Source of the DNA: CAIXSC01 sp046349915
Lineage (GTDB): Bacteria > Planctomycetota > Planctomycetia > Pirellulales > Pirellulaceae
Direction: 5' to 3'
Assembly: GCA_046349915.1 (NCBI GenBank)
Contig: JAXMBL010000007.1
Location: 372,001 to 436,000 of the forward strand
DNA length: 64,000 bases
Made by a program: the position numbers and the translations under genes. Numbering within the stretch: the first letter of the stretch is position 1; each line of letters starts with the position of its first letter. Positions 18,801 to 28,234 of this stretch are shown in pieces. Under the pieces are notes generated by a model. It worked only from the letters and a program-made list of their open reading frames with translations. It was not told the origin of the DNA and made no database searches.

Positions 18801-21800
18801 GGCGAGCCGGATTTCTAGATCGTTTGATGGGGGGAACTCAAGGCGATTTGGAGCGAGCCTTTCGGGCGTCGCCGCAGATTGAGCCTCCACCCGAGGCGAA
18901 TCAGTATCTTTTCAGTTCCTTTGCGCCGGGGCCGGTGGTGGAAGCGCGGGTGATGGATCGCGCAACCTTGGTGTTGATCGCATCGGGCGCGGTGCTCGCT
19001 TGCGGCCTCGCATCCCTGTATATGCCTCGCCTGCGTCACCCGGCGATGCTGTGGTTGATCGCCGTCGCTGGGGTCTCCACTTCGATGATCATGCCGGCGT
19101 TGGCGGCGCTCGTCCTCCAAGCCGGTGCGCTCGGCGTCGCGCTGGCCCTGTGTGGCGTGGCGCTCCACCGCCTCGTGCGTCGACGACAGGGGCAACGGTC
19201 CGTGGTGCGGGGAGTCTCGGGCAGCGTTGCCGATAAACCAATCTCCGATTTTCGCAAGGGGCGGGCCGATAGCGGGATGCAAGCCACGACCGCGACCCTC
19301 CCTCCCTCGTTGCCGCCCACCGTTGGAGCGTTGTTGTTGGTCGTAGGCGGCTGGATGAGTGAAGCGTCGGCTCAGGTTGCAGCGCCAGTATCGCCGACCG
19401 TGCCTCTCGCCCCTGGGACGGCCGCGCTCCCCGGAGCGGCTCTGGGGCCGGGAGGCGCCGTGGGGGGCAAAGGCGAGCGTCAGCCTCCCTTTCGGCGAGT
19501 TTTGGTGCGGGAAGAGCAAGTTCCCGAGTTGTCTCGCGGGCATCTCCCGATTGCGCGGGATGAATTTGAGCGGCTCTTGGCGGCGAGTCAGCGTTTCTCG
19601 CCCCAGGGCGCCCCAACCACTCGCATCGATCAGGCGGATTACGTCAGTCGCTGGGAGAGCCCCGGCCAATTGGTTGGCGAAACGCATTTGCGGATCCGGC
19701 GCCAAGGCTCGCTGTCCACCCTGTTGTCGCTCGACCCCTGCGACTTACCCGTCACGGAAGCTCGATGGAAAAGCACCGGCGAGTCCGGGCCCGGGCGTGA
19801 GGCGTTGGTGGGTGCTACCACGGCGGGCGCCGCGTGCGTCGTGGTCGAACGCGATGGCGATTTAACGTGGCGATTTTCGCTCCGAGCGGACTCCGAATCC
19901 CAAGGAGGAACTCGCTTCCGCGTCAAACTTCCCAAGTGTGCGCGACAGAGATGGTGGATGGAGTTACCCGACCCTTTGGCGCCGCAGGTGACGGATGCCG
20001 TCGTCGTAGGTCCCGGCGCCGAGAACTTGGTCGCGGACGTGCCGTCGGCCGTACGTTCCACGCCGGGTCGAGCTTGGTGGTGCGTGGAATTGGGAGGCAA
20101 GGGAGAGTTTGAGTGGACGGCGCGCAGCCCGCCGGCCGGCGAGCCCTGGAAAGCGCCTTTCGTGTGGCGCGACGACACGCAATACGATATCGGAATCCAG
20201 GGTACGGAGGTGCGGGCGACCTTTCGCGTCGATGTGACGTCCGAGTCGTTGTCCAATCTTTCCTTTGAGTTGCCAGACTCGTTGCGAATTGCTTCCGTAC
20301 GCTGGGGCGACGCCGCTCTGAGTTGGACGACAAGAGTGGGGGAAGAGCCAGGTCGCGCGGTGATTCAGGTCGACCTGCCCGAGTTGCAGGGGAGCGACCG
20401 CGTTGTGGCCATCACCGGACTTAGCCCAACGCCATTAGGCGAAATCTGGGCGTTGCCGAGAATCCTCTGCAAGGGAGGGCTTTGGCAGGAGTCGACGGTC
20501 AGCACGACGGTAGCCGAGCCGTTGCAGATGAAGTCGCTCAAGATCTTGGAAGGCCGGCAGACTCGCATCGGCAGTCTGGCGAGTCCCGTGGCGGGCGTAA
20601 CTTGGAGCGCGCAATTCCATGATTTGTCGGGACTCGCCGAATTATTGGTTGCGTCTCCATCGGCTCGAATTCGCGTCTTGATGGGAACCACCGTGGCGGT
20701 TGAGCCGGCTTCGCTGACGGGGCGAGTGGAGGCGGTGCTGACCGCGGCGGAAGGACGCACCTTTCAGGTTGCCGCCGATGTGCCGCAAGCATGGTTGGTG
20801 GATGGGGTGGAAGTAACGCCCGAGTCGCTGGTGGAAGACTTCAGTTGGGGGCCAGCGCCAAGAAAAGATCAACGCCGCCTCTCGATTCGACTGCGCGGTC
20901 CCCTGACTCGTGATCGTGAACTGCGATTGGCGATGCGGGCTCATCGTCCTCGGCCCGCGGGCGGCACCGCCTTGACGGCCGCCATGCTCCGTTTGGTGGA
21001 GTTCGTCGAGGATGAACGTCAGACTTTCGACAGTCGCTATTTGGTCGCGGCTCGCGCCGAGCCTGGAGCACCGTTGCGCTTTCGAGGGGAAGGCGACATG
21101 ACGTGGTTGACCGCGGATCAATTGGCGGGGCCCGAGGCCGAGTTGCTGGACGAACAGGCCGACTATCTTTTCGTTGATGATCGCGAGTCGAGTAGTCTGC
21201 GCGGCGTGTCTCGACGGGCGCCCGATGCTTATTCCGCGGACGTTGATGTCGTCGTCCGCGCGGTGCGCGACCGACTGCATGAACGATATCGAGTGACCTG
21301 CGAGCCGCGTGGAGCGCCGGTGACTCGTCTGATCGCACTTCTCTCACAATCGCGCACGGCCCCTTTGGAATGGCGAGTCGAAGGGGACGACGAGGCGTTG
21401 TTTCAAGCGAGAAGACTATCGGATCAAGAGGTGGCCGCGGTGACGCGAGCGGCGGCGGAAGGTTGGGAGGTTGTGCTCCGTTCGCCTCGCAGCCGCCCCT
21501 TCACGCTGCGAGCGGAACGTGTGTCGCCTTGGACGGAAAAACTCCCGGTATCGCTGATCTCGTTGCCAGAAAGCGAGACGCAACGGGGCGTCGTACGTTT
21601 CGAGTCGGCCGAAGAACCGCTTGTCGTGGGCCAAACAGGCTTGGAGGGAGTGCCAGCGCAAAGCGGCGTGGCGAGTGATGGCGAGGGATGGGCCGCGGCC
21701 TATCGATACGATCCCGCCAAGTCGCCCGCGATTACCGTGGCGCGGGGAGTCGTGGCCGAGGATGTGCACGCCGCGTGGGCGTGGTCCCAGGAATTGACGA

Positions 21801-24800
21801 CTTACCACCTGCGGGGAGGCGAGCGATTTCACGAGTTGGTTTATTGGATTGAAAATCGCGGGGCGCGGCAAACGTTGCTCGAACTGCCCGCCGATGCGAC
21901 TCGTGTTTCCATCACGGTGAACGCGCTGCCCCGATCGGCTCGCGTCGAGCGTCGAGGGGAGATTGTCGTCGCCGCGATACCGTTGCCCGAGACCGAACGG
22001 CGCGTGGTCGCTCGTATCACGTTTCAAACGGGCGGAGAAACTCTGGGAGTCACCGCGCGCTTGCGAGCGATGGAGCCGCGGTTGGCGATTCCGACGTTGT
22101 CGAAAACCTGGATTGCGCGGTTTCCCGCTGCTTTTCGCCTTTGGAATCAGAAACCGTGGGCCGGAGAGTCAGGCCGTGATCTCTGGGAGCAGATCGCGCA
22201 GTCCACGGCTCGCCGACTGGTGGGCCTGATCACCACAGGCAGCGATTTTTCGGGGCGATATCGTTCCGAGGGGATGTGGGGAGATCGCGGTCAGGACAAG
22301 CTGGCGACTACGGGCGAGTCGGCGGATGATCGCGAGAGCGTCGCGAGTCCTGTCGATTCGCAAGAAGTTTGGGGAAAGTGGGTATGGCGAGGCGGCGAGA
22401 CGTCGCCGCCCGCCGTGATGATTGTCGACGGCGAGTGGATGGATGGCGCGGGTTGGCTGCTCTTACTCATCGTTGCTGGCACGGTCGCTTGGCCAAAGGG
22501 TGGACAACTCCGCGTGCTACCGTGCCTCGCGGCGTTTCTCGTGGCCGCTCTCCCGTGGGTTTCGACGGGCTGGGATCCCTTGCCGAGCGGCTTGTTTCTA
22601 GGCCTGGGACTTGGCGCCGCGATCGCAGCGTTACGACGAGTGCCAGGCAATTCGCCGGGGCGGCCGCTGCAAGAAGGATCGACTCGTCGCATGATGGGCG
22701 TCGCGCCGGTGGCTGGTTGTCTGCTGGCGGTGGTTTCTTGCTCGCTGGCGGCTTGGGTGAAAGTCGAGGCGCAAGAGGGAAGCTCGGCGTCCCGCGAGGA
22801 CTATCAGGTCTTGTATCCGGTGGACGAAGAAGGTCGGCCCGCGGGCGACTATGTGCATGTTCCCCAGCCGCTCTACCAAGAGCTGCGCCGTCGAGCTCGC
22901 GGCGATAGCGGCTCGCTCGCGGGGCCGCTTTGGCTGTCCGCGAATTATCGGTTGGTCGTGCGTGAGGCGCCCGAGCTCTTGGATGCGATGGGGGAGCAGG
23001 CGGCGCAAAATGCCGGCTGGGAGATCGCCTCGCTTACCGCGGACTGGGAACTTGAAACGTTCGCTCCTAATCAGCGAATTGTGCTGCCAGGTCTGGCCGG
23101 GACGGTGCTCATCAGTCAACGAGTAATGATGGACGGGCGGCTGTTGGAGTCGCCCTGGGAGCCCACGGCGCAAGGCTGGACGTTGTCGCTCGAGAATCCT
23201 GGGCGATACCAGTTGCAGGTCGCTTGGCGGCCCACTTTACGGCGACGCGCGACTCCCATGGCCGGAGCGGTAACGAACGATGCAACGACCGCGAATTCGC
23301 CTTTGGGCGAGCGCTGGGGGATCGCGCAGGCCGTGCCGCGCATCCCTCAGAGTCGCGTGAGCATTCAATTCCCCGACGGCTTCCGCTGGCTTGATCTCCC
23401 CGCGGCTCGCGGCGGAATTACTCGTGATGCAGCAGCGCAGGAGTGGCGAGCCGATCTGGGACCTGTCGAGCAGTTGGTGGTCGAAGGGGTGGGAGGTGGA
23501 GCGGATTCTAATCCGACCATGCCGGTCGATGTGGAGCAACTGGTTTGGTTTCATATTCGTCCTGGGTCCGTCACGCTGGAGACTCAATGGACCTTTTCGA
23601 CCCTCGCCGGAAAGCTACCGCGGTTGGCACGGCTATCGGTCGATTCTCGCCTTCGACTGTTGCCGCTGGCGGCGGGGCAACCTGTTACGGGGGTGACTCA
23701 GCCCGAGCCAGGCAGTCCGTGGATTCAGTGGGAGTGGGATGAGAGTGTGGTGGAAACGGGGAAGGTGAGATTTTCATTTCTGTTGGCGGGGGCGTCCGGG
23801 ATTGGCCAATGGCAATTGCCTCGCATGCAACCCTGGAATGCTCGCTGGGCGCGACGCCTGCTGGCCCTGTCGGCGGTCCCCACGTTGGAAACACAACGCA
23901 CCGGACTCGCCTCCTTGCAACCAATCCCGGTCGCCGAGTTCCTGGAGGCTTGGGGCGAGGCGGAGTCGACGCCGCGGCAAACGCTGCAGCTCGCGCCTGG
24001 AGACAGCTCTTGGGGCTTTGCAACTCGCGTGCGCGAGCCGCGCGTCCATGCGACTTTGACGGCGGAGGTAAGTGTTGATGTGGCTCGAGTGAACTTGTTG
24101 TGGGGCGCCGACCTGGAAGTGTCGGAGGGGGTTGTTTGGCAGCATACCGTGATCGTGCCGCCGAACTTGCAGGTGAATGATGTCGCATTAGTCGATCGAG
24201 CACGGGAAGAGAGTCGAGTGTTATTGTGGTCGCGGCCGTCGCCTGACCGTATTCAAGTTCTTTTGAATGCGCCGCTGGACGGTCCTCACCGACTGACCAT
24301 TTCCGGAGACATGCCGGTCCCTCGGAATGCCGCTTGGCGGCTGCCCCAACTGTCGCTGGAGGGAGCAACGGCGATCTCGCAACGCCAGTTGGTGTATCGC
24401 CGCTCGACGGCCAACGTCAAGTTTGAACAACCCTTGCCTCCTGGACTTGTCTTGGCGGAATCGTCTGAATACCGAGCGGGTTGGGGCCGACGGATCGCGG
24501 CTTGGGAACCGCCTTCACCCGCAGTGATGGATGAAGTGGCGCCCATGTTACGGACGGCCGCCAACGTCGTGCGAGCTCGCCCCAGAATTGGCATGGCGAT
24601 TGCGCAGTCGTCGGATGGGTTGGTAGGCGAGGTTACAGGGCATGTGGTGTTGGAATCGGGGGAACTCGATTCACTGAAACTCGAAACGCCGGCTGAATGG
24701 CCGAGTGAACTGACGATCGAGCCGCGGATTCCCTATCTGTGGCGTCAATGGCCGGGGCAAGATCGCAAAGTTCTGGTGCTTCGCCCCGAGAATCCCTGGA

Positions 24801-26275
24801 AGACTTCCTTTGTATTCCGTATCAGTGGAATTGATGCGGAGATGTCTGGCGAGCGCTGGGGCATTCCGGATGTGAAGGCGATCGACTTCGATGACGCGGA
24901 GTACTATGTCTGGTTGCCTCGCCGAGGCGGTGCTCGTTCCTTGACCTGGGAGACAAGCGGTCTCCAGGCCACTCGCTGGCCGCAGGGACTTCCTTTCGGA
25001 CGCGGGGCGCTCGATATCTCGGCTGTCACCGGGCCTGATGTCGAGGAGGGGACGACCTATCGCACGGTGGGAGCTCGCTTCCGCGCGGTTCCTCGCGACT
25101 CGGAGGAGTTCGAAGGAGTGCCACGCGTGCGGCTCGCCGACCATCGACTCTTGCTCGATGATCGCTCGACAGGATGGGGAGTCAGTGTACTGGACCTGGA
25201 GCCTGCCGGTCGAGCGGATTGCGTCTTGGCTCTGCCCGACGCCAGCCGTCTAGTACGCCTGGCGCTCGACGGTCGCGAGGCCCGGCGACTCGCTATCGGT
25301 CCGCGACGATGGCGAGTGGAGTTGGCGCGATCGGATTGGCCTCAACGCCTTGAAGTGGTCTATGCGCTCGATGGGGAATCGTCGGCGAGTGGTGGCGAGA
25401 AACCATTGCCATTGGCGAGCGTGGTGGACTGGACCGTGGTGCACTCCCTGGCCGCGGCGGTTGGCGTGGGCGAGTCGGGTCGGTTATTGGAGGCTGCGGG
25501 GTCGCGAGAATCTCCGGGAATAGCGGAGGATTCGGCCGCGAGAGAATTCGTCCGAGCGGTCGCTGGGGGGGCGGACCACCTGGACGCCTCGGTGTTGTCG
25601 GCCTGGGATCGATTGAATGCCTTAGTCGAGACGGCGGAGACCGCGGCCGATTCGTTTGCTTCGCATCCGGCGCAAGACGCCGCCGAGTGGTGGTTGGCTT
25701 GGGGAGACCGCTTTGAGTGGTTGGAGCGACAATTGCGCGCACGGGTCGTTGAATCCAGGGGCTCCATCGATGGCTTGGAAGAGCAACTCGCGTCCCTCCG
25801 TGAACGGTGGCGAATCGCTCGGGGGAGGCTGCGAGTGGTTGATGGCGGCGAGCCTGACATTGTGGAACCACGACCGTATGACGCGGGCGAACTAGGGCTG
25901 GGGGAGGAGAGACTGGCCGTCTTGAGTCGGCGAGAGGGTGACCGAGATACGTCGGTCGTTTGGCGTGAGTCTGGGGAGCTCTCCGCAACCACTCGTTGGC
26001 AAACTTCCAGCGTGCGAAATCGTTGGGAGCCTTGGGGGTGGAGCCTCGGAGTGGTTCTGGTGGGCTTGTCTTGGTTGGGAATGTCCGCGGGCGGACGAGC
26101 GTCGCAGTTTTGGGCTCGTTGGCCGCAGGTGGTTTTGGTACTCGTTGGGCTGGCTTGGTGGGTTGGAGGACCGTTGCCTTTTGGCGGGCTCGTCTTGGTG
26201 GCTCTGGGCGTTTTGGCGGCGTTGCGCGGCGATTGGGGGGCTCGCAGCACGGGGAGTCGACGAAGTGCCGCCTAA
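15863..26275 (+). CDS. Giant (~3,470-residue) envelope protein of three tandem modules, family not recognised
   Basis: One uninterrupted frame of 10.4 kb. It starts with a signal peptide (residues 1-33, cleavage near LAWGQA). The protein appears to be three paralogous modules of ~1,100-1,160 residues. Each opens with a similar head, roughly V-L/Y-x-x-D/E...VPxxxYxxL/FxxL (residues ~74, ~1211, ~2313). Each continues with a very long beta-rich region of Arg/Glu/Val/Leu-rich strands and closes with a cluster of about three membrane helices (about 1032-1111, 2195-2263, 3390-3467). Hydrophobic signal-like segments ending in SEASAQ (~1152-1174) and KVEAQ (~2275-2308) precede modules 2 and 3. A short coiled coil lies near 3300. 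No catalytic motif was seen. It may scaffold the periplasm or anchor a surface layer; that role is inference. A RimI-like gene follows 125 bp later. Confidence 0.85.
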   Translation: MNSWRTQDLPRFVGIRAAWLLGWLPLCAALAWGQANPEPPPRVAPTSPTPAEAKPSAVPRANGDSGGDFRPSKPDVYYLRDKDGKLVPVPDFTYEDFRRLYDLDQKLADAAAPPRYILSQLQVTGKVENELAKLTVQVRLVTKGEGWIQVPLRLAGAVLRGEPKLAGGGEVMVEYHRERDGYIVWLQGGGDKPRQFTLEVVVPLRRVGASRRLALSCPNASTSELRVVVPGQRVAATVSEGAGLLGVQAKGGETSEIQVAGIGGEFQLNWVDSPTEAAGTPTTLEASASIAVRIEGPRRITADARLRMRSYGSPLTSFRVKLPAGLDWFPLNEPGYRVALVETLRTEGKPPTSVVEVTLENKQGYVADVRLRAVTPAREALADERQESLGFEVLGAVRQFGQADFVIDGDWAVTWPDRDNVQQVEVPDALRQQRVAARFEYFRQPCSLSVLVQPRKTRVHCEPEYALQVGPQNLRLTASLRYRVRGPQAERLLIELAGWKLERVQPETLVDRDMVREVANSVLTLPLTTDPAAPQEFELKIEASRPTMPQGDLLTIPIPRPQVDTMAPARLFVAPAENVSLSPRMRDMPGGIAQMTLPGPASSPATPGGLSGLGNVMTYEIRADVDQPRFVADYKLRARQVVVALDHRVRVEAKRLIVEQRWACRVAYEPLARLRLAVPSSVADSGFQFFIERATGDLDLLTPREEEELSDEEPKGLSAKTRTQVVDLSPEQLGEFVLISRYTVPWEAKLDGGGTTAVQVPLILPFEEPSTRLATNTLRVARESDWQVEAPDASWVPDLRAGERTAETLGAAPELVRAAAGWTDTATLEVTPVRSYEKLGTIVRRAWVQSWMGPDYRQDRVTLRVQSSEGRATLTLPGDIDREDLLVAVDGRRVDPAVSADGVMRIEWPAEAGDESREKTIELSYLAPRVVGAAGKIEVRLPQVSGARGEQRWLWQLVLPPQEHLVVAPSGWVPQRRWIWRAGFLDRLMGGTQGDLERAFRASPQIEPPPEANQYLFSSFAPGPVVEARVMDRATLVLIASGAVLACGLASLYMPRLRHPAMLWLIAVAGVSTSMIMPALAALVLQAGALGVALALCGVALHRLVRRRQGQRSVVRGVSGSVADKPISDFRKGRADSGMQATTATLPPSLPPTVGALLLVVGGWMSEASAQVAAPVSPTVPLAPGTAALPGAALGPGGAVGGKGERQPPFRRVLVREEQVPELSRGHLPIARDEFERLLAASQRFSPQGAPTTRIDQADYVSRWESPGQLVGETHLRIRRQGSLSTLLSLDPCDLPVTEARWKSTGESGPGREALVGATTAGAACVVVERDGDLTWRFSLRADSESQGGTRFRVKLPKCARQRWWMELPDPLAPQVTDAVVVGPGAENLVADVPSAVRSTPGRAWWCVELGGKGEFEWTARSPPAGEPWKAPFVWRDDTQYDIGIQGTEVRATFRVDVTSESLSNLSFELPDSLRIASVRWGDAALSWTTRVGEEPGRAVIQVDLPELQGSDRVVAITGLSPTPLGEIWALPRILCKGGLWQESTVSTTVAEPLQMKSLKILEGRQTRIGSLASPVAGVTWSAQFHDLSGLAELLVASPSARIRVLMGTTVAVEPASLTGRVEAVLTAAEGRTFQVAADVPQAWLVDGVEVTPESLVEDFSWGPAPRKDQRRLSIRLRGPLTRDRELRLAMRAHRPRPAGGTALTAAMLRLVEFVEDERQTFDSRYLVAARAEPGAPLRFRGEGDMTWLTADQLAGPEAELLDEQADYLFVDDRESSSLRGVSRRAPDAYSADVDVVVRAVRDRLHERYRVTCEPRGAPVTRLIALLSQSRTAPLEWRVEGDDEALFQARRLSDQEVAAVTRAAAEGWEVVLRSPRSRPFTLRAERVSPWTEKLPVSLISLPESETQRGVVRFESAEEPLVVGQTGLEGVPAQSGVASDGEGWAAAYRYDPAKSPAITVARGVVAEDVHAAWAWSQELTTYHLRGGERFHELVYWIENRGARQTLLELPADATRVSITVNALPRSARVERRGEIVVAAIPLPETERRVVARITFQTGGETLGVTARLRAMEPRLAIPTLSKTWIARFPAAFRLWNQKPWAGESGRDLWEQIAQSTARRLVGLITTGSDFSGRYRSEGMWGDRGQDKLATTGESADDRESVASPVDSQEVWGKWVWRGGETSPPAVMIVDGEWMDGAGWLLLLIVAGTVAWPKGGQLRVLPCLAAFLVAALPWVSTGWDPLPSGLFLGLGLGAAIAALRRVPGNSPGRPLQEGSTRRMMGVAPVAGCLLAVVSCSLAAWVKVEAQEGSSASREDYQVLYPVDEEGRPAGDYVHVPQPLYQELRRRARGDSGSLAGPLWLSANYRLVVREAPELLDAMGEQAAQNAGWEIASLTADWELETFAPNQRIVLPGLAGTVLISQRVMMDGRLLESPWEPTAQGWTLSLENPGRYQLQVAWRPTLRRRATPMAGAVTNDATTANSPLGERWGIAQAVPRIPQSRVSIQFPDGFRWLDLPAARGGITRDAAAQEWRADLGPVEQLVVEGVGGGADSNPTMPVDVEQLVWFHIRPGSVTLETQWTFSTLAGKLPRLARLSVDSRLRLLPLAAGQPVTGVTQPEPGSPWIQWEWDESVVETGKVRFSFLLAGASGIGQWQLPRMQPWNARWARRLLALSAVPTLETQRTGLASLQPIPVAEFLEAWGEAESTPRQTLQLAPGDSSWGFATRVREPRVHATLTAEVSVDVARVNLLWGADLEVSEGVVWQHTVIVPPNLQVNDVALVDRAREESRVLLWSRPSPDRIQVLLNAPLDGPHRLTISGDMPVPRNAAWRLPQLSLEGATAISQRQLVYRRSTANVKFEQPLPPGLVLAESSEYRAGWGRRIAAWEPPSPAVMDEVAPMLRTAANVVRARPRIGMAIAQSSDGLVGEVTGHVVLESGELDSLKLETPAEWPSELTIEPRIPYLWRQWPGQDRKVLVLRPENPWKTSFVFRISGIDAEMSGERWGIPDVKAIDFDDAEYYVWLPRRGGARSLTWETSGLQATRWPQGLPFGRGALDISAVTGPDVEEGTTYRTVGARFRAVPRDSEEFEGVPRVRLADHRLLLDDRSTGWGVSVLDLEPAGRADCVLALPDASRLVRLALDGREARRLAIGPRRWRVELARSDWPQRLEVVYALDGESSASGGEKPLPLASVVDWTVVHSLAAAVGVGESGRLLEAAGSRESPGIAEDSAAREFVRAVAGGADHLDASVLSAWDRLNALVETAETAADSFASHPAQDAAEWWLAWGDRFEWLERQLRARVVESRGSIDGLEEQLASLRERWRIARGRLRVVDGGEPDIVEPRPYDAGELGLGEERLAVLSRREGDRDTSVVWRESGELSATTRWQTSSVRNRWEPWGWSLGVVLVGLSWLGMSAGGRASQFWARWPQVVLVLVGLAWWVGGPLPFGGLVLVALGVLAALRGDWGARSTGSRRSAA

Positions 26276-26400
26276 TTCGCCTTGGCAAGGTCGGACCAGT
26301 TTTGATACTCTTCCCCCTCCTGAGAAACCTGACGCGACACGTTGGCTCTCTCGGAGGGCGGGCGTGAGCGAGTGCACGGCGAGCGACTAAGGAGTGGGGA

Positions 26401-26916
26401 ATGGCGACGGTCGGAAAGGATGCGATCTGCGTGCACATCCGGTGGATGATTCGACGCGATATGCCGGAAGTGCTGGGAATAGAGCGGCAGAGCTTCGAAT
26501 TCCCCTGGTCGGAAGACGAGTTCGTCCGTTGCCTGCGGCAGCGAAATTGCATCGGCATGGTGGCCGAGCATGACGAAAGGATTGTGGGGTTCATGATTTA
26601 CGAACTTCACAAGAGCCGCCTGCATGTTTTGAACTTCGCCGTGCGGGCCGAGTTTCGTCGACGGGGCGTCGGTTCGCAGATGATTCGCAAGTTGGCTGGG
26701 AAGCTCTCGCAGCAACGCCGCAATCGAATCCTGCTGGAAGTACGCGAAACCAACCTCCCAGCTCAACTTTTCTTCCGTTCCAGCGGCTTCCGGGCTATTT
26801 CCCTCTTGCGCGAATTCTACGAAGATACGCCAGAGGACGCGTACTTGATGCAATTCCAGTACGAGCCCTCCGCGGCGGATGAATTGGTCGACGACGCGCG
26901 TCGACGTGCGAGCTGA
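26401..26916 (+). CDS. rimI: GNAT acetyltransferase, RimI-like
   Basis: Predicted [ribosomal protein S18]-alanine N-acetyltransferase or a close relative, 171 residues. AAGGAG sits 6 nt before the ATG. The GNAT core shows the acetyl-CoA loop RRRGVGSQM (R-x-x-G-x-G/A, about residues 85-93), the LHVLNFAV strand before it, and the RimI-like EVRETNLPAQLFFRSSGF stretch with the conserved Asn and Phe. The N-terminal RRDMPEVLGIERQSF matches the family start. The last ~20 residues are polar and not conserved. In other bacteria rimI often sits beside tsaB, which is not seen here, so the exact substrate is uncertain. Confidence 0.8.
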   Translation: MATVGKDAICVHIRWMIRRDMPEVLGIERQSFEFPWSEDEFVRCLRQRNCIGMVAEHDERIVGFMIYELHKSRLHVLNFAVRAEFRRRGVGSQMIRKLAGKLSQQRRNRILLEVRETNLPAQLFFRSSGFRAISLLREFYEDTPEDAYLMQFQYEPSAADELVDDARRRAS

Positions 26917-26941
26917 CCCAAGTGTAAGCTCCTCCCAATTC

Positions 26942-26965
26942 ACGGGTTCGGCGGGCCGAACCCGT
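26942..26965. terminator. Strong perfect hairpin after the RimI-like gene
   Basis: ACGGGTTCGGC at 26942-26952 pairs with GCCGAACCCGT at 26955-26965, an 11-bp perfect inverted repeat 25 nt after the stop codon. No T-run follows, so it is either a Rho-assisted terminator, an mRNA-stabilising hairpin or a dyad binding site. Confidence 0.45.
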
Positions 26966-27097
26966 TCGCGTGCCATGGGGTGCGCGAGTGATTCCTGCCG
27001 CGTAGGCACGGGTTGGCCGGCTTCGTGAAAGAGCCCTTGGCTAAACGTGTTCCTACCGAGAGTTTTGTGGGTCGCGCTGGCGGGAGTGAGGGGCGAG

Positions 27098-27886
27098 ATG
27101 TGGATGCCGATAGTCTGGACGCTCGTTGCGCTCATCGCGCTGATGGGGCTGTGGGCAATTGTCCGATGCTTGCTGGACTGGCGACGCACTCAGTACTCGT
27201 TTTCGCAGTACGTTCTCTATCGAGCGACTCGCGTTTTGGTCTTGTGGCAATGGCGAGCTCAATTGCCCGAGAAACCGACCTTCGATTTGGAACGCGGGGC
27301 GGTGATTATCTGCAATCACCGCAGCAGCGTTGATCCATTCTTTATTCAAGTGATGTTGGATCGTCCTGCTCGTTGGATCGTGGCGCGGGAATATGTCGAG
27401 CATTGGATGTTCGGGTGGTTTCTGAGAACGTGCAACGTGATCCCCGCCAATCGCACCGGCATCGACACCGCCGCGACGCTCAAAGCCTATCGAGCGGCTT
27501 GCCAAAAGAAGTTGGTGGGCATGCTGCCCGAGGGGCGGATCAATCATACTCCCGATTTGTTGCTCTCCTGTCGCCCAGGTCCCATTCTGGTGGCGCTGCG
27601 GGCGCAAGTCCCCATTGTGCCCGTCTTCATCTTCGATGCGCCCTATGGTGGAAGGCCGTGGAGCCCGCTGTTGTGTCGCGCCCATACGCGAGTCGTGATG
27701 GGAGAGCCCATCGACTTGTCCGAATACTATCCGCGACGCAAGGAAAAAGGACTCCTCGCGGAACTGGCACTCAAAGTCTACAAGCAGTTGGCGATCCTTG
27801 GCGAGCAACCTGATTTCGAGCCGACCATCGCCGGTCGCCGTTGGAAGCACGGGATTCCTGCGCCTGAAACTCCGGCCGGCAGTTAA
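27098..27886 (+). CDS. PlsC-like lysophospholipid/1-acylglycerol-phosphate acyltransferase
   Basis: Membrane-associated acyltransferase of about 262 residues, expected to acylate a glycerol-phosphate or a related lipid. Motif I is NHRSSVDPFF (H and D four residues apart), motif II lies near NVIPANRTG, motif III is MLPEGRIN (usually PEGTRS; here Gly-Arg-Ile-Asn), and motif IV is VPIVPVFIF. One N-terminal membrane helix lies in the first ~30 residues. The ATG at 27098, preceded by GTGAGGGGCGAG, is preferred. A GTG at 27047 in the same frame would add 17 residues. The gene stands alone, downstream of the RimI-like gene. Confidence 0.85.
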   Translation: MWMPIVWTLVALIALMGLWAIVRCLLDWRRTQYSFSQYVLYRATRVLVLWQWRAQLPEKPTFDLERGAVIICNHRSSVDPFFIQVMLDRPARWIVAREYVEHWMFGWFLRTCNVIPANRTGIDTAATLKAYRAACQKKLVGMLPEGRINHTPDLLLSCRPGPILVALRAQVPIVPVFIFDAPYGGRPWSPLLCRAHTRVVMGEPIDLSEYYPRRKEKGLLAELALKVYKQLAILGEQPDFEPTIAGRRWKHGIPAPETPAGS

Positions 27887-28234
27887 GGCTAATTTAATTG
27901 GGGCTTCCGCAGACCACGAGAACGGAATCGTCCAGGCAAGAACCGGCCTCCGCCCCGAAGGGGCAGCGACAAGATAGCCCAGCGGCTGTGCGACACGGCG
28001 CAGCCGTGGAGCGACGCCCTGGGTAGACAAGCCCACACCCTCCTCAAGCCCTGAATGCGCGGCCCAATCCCAAAGAATGACTAGGCTGGGCATCTGGTTC
28101 GCGTAGGTTATTTGTCCTTTTCCGGGTGACGGACACGCGGGCGTGCATCGCCCCAGGGCGGCGCTGCGTGTTGCCCTGGGCTATCTTGTCGCTGACCACT
28201 CGGATCGCCACCGCCGCTGTCTAAGGCATCGCAC
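27887..28234. other. Intergenic stretch with a terminal-inverted-repeat element
   Basis: Gap between two genes whose 3' ends face each other. No coding potential was seen. It is dominated by the 231-bp inverted-repeat element listed separately. Confidence 0.7.
27964..28194. repeat. 231-bp element with 19-bp perfect inverted ends
   Basis: CAGCGACAAGATAGCCCAG at 27964-27982 is exactly the reverse complement of 28176-28194. Inside, GCCCTGGG and CCCAGGGC motifs near 28016-28023, 28152-28160 and 28174-28181 add further complementarity. No open frame. It resembles a MITE or paired REP unit. A transposase or target duplication was not found. Confidence 0.7.

Noticed and set aside
25293..26594. Minus-strand Pro/Arg/Thr-rich frame (~433 codons) at the end of the giant gene
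   Set aside because: Typical GC-skew artefact. It also crosses into the RimI-like gene.
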